DNA of 64,000 bases from positions 26,742 through 90,741 of the forward strand of contig JAHYJE010000007.1 in the NCBI GenBank assembly GCA_019429105.1, written 5' to 3'. Below, in pieces: positions 60,525 to 64,000 of this stretch. The DNA comes from Syntrophobacterales bacterium (GTDB lineage: Bacteria; Desulfobacterota; Syntrophia; Syntrophales; UBA5619). The number at the start of each line of letters is the position of its first letter. Positions within the stretch are counted from its first letter, which is position 1. Both the position numbers and the translations under genes were made by a program. Below the pieces are notes generated by a model. The model did no database searches. It saw only the letters and a program-made list of their open reading frames with translations, and was not told where the DNA came from.

Positions 60525-61208
60525 ATGGAGCAATGCTTGCCGTTTCGCAAAAGCCGGCCCCGTATTATGAACACCAAGCTTCGCTTTTTCCGGGTGAGTT
60601 TCCTTTTTTTGGCCTCCCTGTACGTTGCCGGATGCGTCGGCAAACCGCCGCTTACAATAGACAGGTACCTGATAGCTTATCCCGCGCCAGTCTTGGAAAA
60701 ACTTCCCCGGATCGAGGACGCTCTCCGGGTTGACCGCTTCTCCGTTGCCGATGCGTACAACAGCGAGGCGATGATTTTCCGCAGTGACAGCGTCAAGTTT
60801 GATTCCTTGAATTACAACAAATGGGCGGTTAATCCTGCCGACATGGCAACAGACAACCTGCTGCGCGACCTGCAGGAAAGCGGTCTTTTCCGCGCCGTGT
60901 TTTCACGATACGTGCTGGATGAAGGACGTTATGTCCTGCAGGGGGGGATTCATGAGTTTTTCCTCCGTATGGATAAAGCCGGCAATGCCGCTGTTATCAA
61001 ACTGGAAATTACGCTCAAGGATATAACGCAGCGGGAGGCGACCAGGAGAATTCTGTTTCAGAAAAAATATCAGGAGGAAGAATTGCCGGCAACCCGGACG
61101 CCGGAAGGCTATGCCAAGGCAATGAGCCGCGCCCTGGAGAGAATTTCCCGAAAAATCACAAACGATATTTATAAAACCCTTGCGCCTGCCCAGGCAGGCA
61201 CGCGATGA
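60525..61208 (+). CDS. PqiC-like ABC-type transport auxiliary lipoprotein
   Basis: 227 residues from ATG 60525 (AAGGAGG 7 bp upstream). Signal peptide with lipobox YVAGC (residues 33-37) giving an outer-membrane or inner-membrane lipoprotein, then the DUF330/ABC_trans_aux fold (LRVDRFSVADAYNSEAMIFRSDSV, DNLLRDLQESGLFRAVFS). The natural start might be the ATG at 60567, whose MNTKLRFF sequence is a copy of the dispersed motif; the strong ribosome-binding site favours 60525. It probably bridges MlaD to the outer membrane. Confidence 0.85.
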   Translation: MEQCLPFRKSRPRIMNTKLRFFRVSFLFLASLYVAGCVGKPPLTIDRYLIAYPAPVLEKLPRIEDALRVDRFSVADAYNSEAMIFRSDSVKFDSLNYNKWAVNPADMATDNLLRDLQESGLFRAVFSRYVLDEGRYVLQGGIHEFFLRMDKAGNAAVIKLEITLKDITQREATRRILFQKKYQEEELPATRTPEGYAKAMSRALERISRKITNDIYKTLAPAQAGTR

Positions 61209-61276
61209 AGTTCTTGGAGCTTTCGGCGACCACCCCGGACGCGACCAAGCGCGCCCCGCCAATTTTATAAACAGAC

Positions 61277-61449
61277 GAGCCAATTGCAAAACTATTTGTC
61301 ATTCCCGAAAGCGGAGCTTAATGTACACAATGCTTCTATCGGGAATACGGTTTTTCAAGCAGTTAGAACCAGATTATGAACATTAAACTTCGTTTTCCCG
61401 CTTAAAATCATTGCGGGAATGACAGCGTTGGGAGTTTTGCAATTGGCTC
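61277..61449. mobile_element. MITE, copy 2 (173 bp)
   Basis: Perfect 17-bp terminal inverted repeats: GAGCCAATTGCAAAACT at the left end and its exact reverse complement at the right end. 4-bp target duplication AGAC (61273-61276 and 61450-61453). About 126 internal bases identical to copy 1 at 43132. Lies 69 bp past the lipoprotein stop and 31 bp before the convergent DUF486 stop. Confidence 0.93.
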
Positions 61450-61479
61450 AGACTAAAGTCCAAACAACCTGAGCAGTTG

Positions 61480-61830
61480 CTATAATATTTTGCTGCGAAA
61501 GATGAAAAAAACCGCACCCATCAGGCAAAAGCCCGCCCAGAGATAGTCCAGCGTAAATTTTTCTTTCATGTAAAGCGCGGAAAGGGGGATAAAGATTGAG
61601 AGAGTGATGACTTCCTGGATTATTTTTAATTGTCCCGGGGAGATGTTCGTATGCCCTATGCGGTTGGCCGGCACCTGCAGCAGATATTCAGACAGCGCTA
61701 TCCCCCAGCTCGCCAGGGCGGCTATAATCCAGGGCTTATGGGACATGTTCCGCAGGTGCCCGTACCACGCGAAGGTCATGAAAATATTGCTTGCGAATAG
61801 CAACGCCACCGTTGCCAAAACCCTGTTCAT
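61480..61830 (-). CDS. DUF486 (DMT-type) membrane protein
   Basis: 116 residues from the ATG at 61830. Four hydrophobic segments, MNRVLATVALLFASNIFMTF, WIIAALASWGIALSEYLLQVPANRIG, ITLSIFIPLSALYMKEK, DYLWAGFCLMGAVFFIF. Matches the DUF486 family. Function unknown. Upstream in-frame codons up to 61872 are not convincing. Confidence 0.85.
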   Translation of the reverse strand: MNRVLATVALLFASNIFMTFAWYGHLRNMSHKPWIIAALASWGIALSEYLLQVPANRIGHTNISPGQLKIIQEVITLSIFIPLSALYMKEKFTLDYLWAGFCLMGAVFFIFRSKIL

Positions 61831-62100
61831 ACCCCTACCGCCCGCCATCATGCATGATAGACATGCCGACATTTTTTTCAGACGCCGCTCATTGCCGCCC
61901 TGCTGCGGGGGGTCATTTCATAAGCAGCCGTTCGCTGTCAAGTGAAATAATTACGGAAAAAATGACTCCCCGGAAATGTAAAACCCGTCACGGTAAATTT
62001 GTTCTGTTCGCAAAAGGCGGAAAATAGCGGGTTTTCCATCTTCGCCCTTTATTTAAAATCATGTACTTGCATGGAGAACAAACTTACCCTGCAAAACCCG

Positions 62101-62129
62101 TTGACACACGGTTGAATTTCCCGTATCGT
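62101..62129 (+). promoter_or_regulatory. Candidate promoter for the Old Yellow Enzyme gene
   Basis: TTGACA (62101-62106), 17-bp spacer, TATCGT (62124-62129), 154 bp before the start. The 410-bp gap 61873-62282 shows nothing else I can name. Confidence 0.5.
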
Positions 62130-62282
62130 CTCAGCCGTCAAAACCGGGCTGCGGCCATGTATCATCTATAACATCGGGAAATTATAATTAACTCTATGCA
62201 TCTTCCGCTGTGGGGCCCCTTTGCGGCCACGCGGCAACCAGGGACAAGAGCAAAATAAATTTCAGCGGCGGGGAGAACGAAA

Positions 62283-63383
62283 ATGGCAAAAATATTTGAA
62301 AAAATAAACATTAATGGCATGCTGCTCGAAAATCGCACTGTCCGTTCCGCAACCTGGGAGGGACTCGCGGACAAGGACGGAGGGGTCACACCGGCCCTGA
62401 GCGACCGGATGATCGCCCTGGCTCGGGGAGGCGTTGGCCTGATCATCACCGGGCATGCGTTCATCACCAAGAATGGTCGGAGTGGGCCGGGACAGCTCGG
62501 CGTTTACCAAGACGAACTGCTCCCCGGACTAACCCGACTGGCGACAGCGGTCCATAAAAACAGCAGCCGGATAGTCCTGCAGTTGGCCCACGGAGGCTTC
62601 TTCGCGATGGGCAAACTGACGGGCGAAGCGCCGCTCGCCCCCTCCCTCGTTCCCGAAATGGCCCAATCGCCCCGCCGGGAAATGACTCTTCCGGATATCC
62701 AGGAACTGGTCGGCGCCTTTGCCGCGGCGGCCGGAAGGGCAAAAGCCGCCGGTTTCGACGGGGTGCAGATCCACGCCGCCCACGGCTATCTGCTGAGTCA
62801 GTTTCTCTCGCCAGCTTTTAACCGGCGTACCGATGAATACGGGGGAAGTATTGAAAACCGCACCCGTTTTATTATCGAAGCGCTCCGCGCGATCCGTCTG
62901 TCCGTCGGCCCCGACTACCCGGTGCTGGTCAAGATGAACGTCGGCGATTTTATCGACGGCGGCCTTGCCCTCGACGACTCGCTTACGGCCGCCTCCCTGC
63001 TTGCCGAAGCAGGAATTGACGCAATCGAACTGAGCGGCGGATTCCTGAGCGGGGGAAAGCTGAGCCCGAGCAGGATGGGAATCGATTCGGAGGAAAAGGA
63101 GGCATATTTCAGTGAGGAGGCCAAGGCCTTCCGCAAAAAGGTCTCCGTTCCCCTTATCCTCATCGGCGGAACCCGTTCTTTCGGGGTCGCCGAAAGGCTG
63201 ATTGCCGACGGAATCGTCGATTGCGTTTCCTTCTGCCGCCCACTTATCCGCGAGCCTGATTTGATAAATCGCTGGAAATCCGGGAACTTCGCAAAAGCCG
63301 CGTGCATTTCCTGCAATCGGTGCTTCGGCCCGGGGCTGACCGGCCAGGGGGTTTACTGCGTGGCTGAAAAGAGGTCGGCCTGA
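62283..63383 (+). CDS. NADH:flavin oxidoreductase (Old Yellow Enzyme family)
   Basis: 366 residues. TIM barrel with NRTVRSATWEGLADKDG at the N-terminus, IVLQLAHGG, GFDGVQIHAAHGYLLSQFLSP (active-site His pair), NRRTDEYGGSIENRTRF and LIGGTRSFGVAERLIADG. The C-terminal CISCNRCF carries the start of the iron-sulfur cysteines found in the 2,4-dienoyl-CoA reductase branch, but the second FAD/NAD domain of those is lacking. Reduces an activated alkene; substrate unknown. Confidence 0.9.
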   Translation: MAKIFEKININGMLLENRTVRSATWEGLADKDGGVTPALSDRMIALARGGVGLIITGHAFITKNGRSGPGQLGVYQDELLPGLTRLATAVHKNSSRIVLQLAHGGFFAMGKLTGEAPLAPSLVPEMAQSPRREMTLPDIQELVGAFAAAAGRAKAAGFDGVQIHAAHGYLLSQFLSPAFNRRTDEYGGSIENRTRFIIEALRAIRLSVGPDYPVLVKMNVGDFIDGGLALDDSLTAASLLAEAGIDAIELSGGFLSGGKLSPSRMGIDSEEKEAYFSEEAKAFRKKVSVPLILIGGTRSFGVAERLIADGIVDCVSFCRPLIREPDLINRWKSGNFAKAACISCNRCFGPGLTGQGVYCVAEKRSA

Positions 63384-63633
63384 TTATCACAGTCGCAGAA
63401 TCTGGCGCCCAAATGTCATAGTTTGTCACGTCTCGCAGAACTTGCCTTTCTCCCGCCGAAATTTCCTTCAACACTTCTGGACGTAAATCAGCTATTCTGA
63501 TCAATGTTTTTGCCGCACGGGACGGTTCGCGCCGCCCCTGTTCCCATTGTTCCAGCGTCCGTTTCGAGACGCCCATCAATGCGGCAAACTGGCTTCGGGG
63601 AAGGCCATGTTGAAAAGGATTATTGCCATAATG
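63384..63633 (-). pseudogene. Remnant of an XRE-family (HigA-like) antitoxin
   Basis: Frame reads LPRSQFAALMGVSKRTLEQW, then EQGRREPSRAAKTLIRIA, ERQVLRDV, a HigA/helix-turn-helix antitoxin. It is preceded in frame by TAA (63636-63634), so the N-terminus is lost, and the C-terminus runs on antisense into the preceding oxidoreductase gene, so the native stop is also lost. A toxin gene is not seen. Confidence 0.65.
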
Positions 63634-63722
63634 TTATCGGGTCTGCCACTTTTCTGCGCCACCGGTGCAATCGCTGGTGTTTAAGGTTTGATCACCGGAC
63701 TCTTTTTCGAGTTGTTCCGGCA

Positions 63723-64000
63723 TTAAAGGTTGTCGAGGGGGCTGCGAACCGCAAGTCCCGGCCGGTTGAGCACGTGGGTGTAGATCATCGTGGTGGCGAC
63801 ATCGGCATGGCCGAGCAACTCCTGCACGGTCCGGATGTCGGCCCCGCCTGCCAGTAGATGGGTGGCGAAGGAGTGACGCAATGTGTGCGGTGTTACCCGC
63901 TGGGAAAGGCCTGCCGCCCTTGCCGCCTTGCGGATGGCGTTCTGAAAAGCTGCATCGTCGAGATGGTGCCTTCGCCGCAGGCCGCTGCGCGGGTCGATCG
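63723..64000 (-). CDS. intI: Integron-type integrase (tyrosine recombinase), 3' part; runs off the window
   Basis: The last ~92 codons of a minus-strand recombinase, stop TAA at 63725-63723. [54 protein letters not shown] and a C-terminal VRSPLDNL. The catalytic H-x-x-R, the second His and the nucleophilic Tyr (in MIYTHV) are present. RHHL and the VLNRPG-VRSPLD end are hallmarks of integron integrases rather than XerC/D. The N-terminus, attI and any cassettes would be to the right. Confidence 0.8.
   Translation of the reverse strand, partial: IDPRSGLRRRHHLDDAAFQNAIRKAARAAGLSQRVTPHTLRHSFATHLLAGGADIRTVQELLGHADVATTMIYTHVLNRPGLAVRSPLDNL

Noticed and set aside
63504..63857. 117-codon plus-strand frame near the right edge
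   Set aside because: Antisense to the integrase and antitoxin remnant; no motif.
1..64000. CRISPR array
   Set aside because: No regularly spaced direct repeats of 23-40 bp are visible; the repeats found are dispersed or tandem pairs.

Overview
The window looks like a chromosomal segment of an anaerobic deltaproteobacterium, probably Syntrophales (Syntrophus/Smithella-like). The basis is a benzoyl-CoA-reductase/2-hydroxyacyl-CoA-dehydratase type subunit pair, an ADP-forming acyl-CoA synthetase, an EFR1-type ferredoxin, two DUF362 proteins, a TRAP transporter and a moderately high GC content. The lineage is inferred; no rRNA gene is present.

Layout. 1-3 kb: an ArsR-controlled permease and a 3-hydroxyisobutyrate-dehydrogenase-like gene, both on the minus strand. 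3.1-10.3 kb: a complete plus-strand trp operon (leader peptide, attenuator, trpE-G-D-C-F-B-A). 10.4-15.7 kb: an FMN (nitronate monooxygenase-like) enzyme, pyrE, ribF, tRNA-Leu, a thioesterase, an iron-sulfur flavoprotein and a DUF362-ferredoxin protein. 15.7-17.6 kb: a second ArsR locus (decayed thioredoxin piece, arsR, periplasmic thioredoxin, CcdA-like protein). 17.9-25.1 kb: a tightly overlapping minus-strand aromatic amino acid operon, aroF-aroB-pheA-aroA-aroK-aroC-tyrA, preceded by a previously unlisted short leader peptide with a SWYWFYYF run and two tandem terminator hairpins. Both aromatic operons therefore look attenuation-controlled.

25-36 kb: two hypothetical genes, a benE transporter remnant, a Tat-type DUF362 protein, the ADP-forming acyl-CoA synthetase, a thioredoxin-reductase-like gene with lgt, an AMP-forming acyl-CoA ligase, queF, tRNA-Gln and a decayed P4-type integrase. 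36-49 kb: tRNA-Ser, tadA, a TonB-like protein, a beta-CASP nuclease, gltX, tRNA-Glu, a partly eroded patch with arsenic-associated names (DUF2064 glycosyltransferase, truncated GT2, Crp/Fnr regulator, arsC), DUF169, a eukaryotic-type hexokinase, a chimeric ferredoxin/lipoprotein ORF, a nitrilase and a DUF2892 protein. 49-64 kb: a Kef-type antiporter, a TRAP transporter, the dehydratase pair, map, an Mla-type lipid transport operon, a DUF486 protein, an Old Yellow Enzyme relative and, at the right edge, the C-terminal part of an integron-type integrase.

Mobile and repeated DNA is the most distinctive layer. Two almost identical ~173-bp miniature inverted-repeat elements (43132-43305 and 61277-61449) have 17-bp terminal inverted repeats and different 4-bp target duplications. 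A dispersed motif related to the inside of these elements recurs at five other places, twice as coding sequence. A second ~85-bp repeat lies between trpG and trpD and also forms the 3' end of the hexokinase gene. Remnants of two integrase/antitoxin-type modules and several truncated or fused genes show that the accessory parts have been reshuffled by deletion and insertion.
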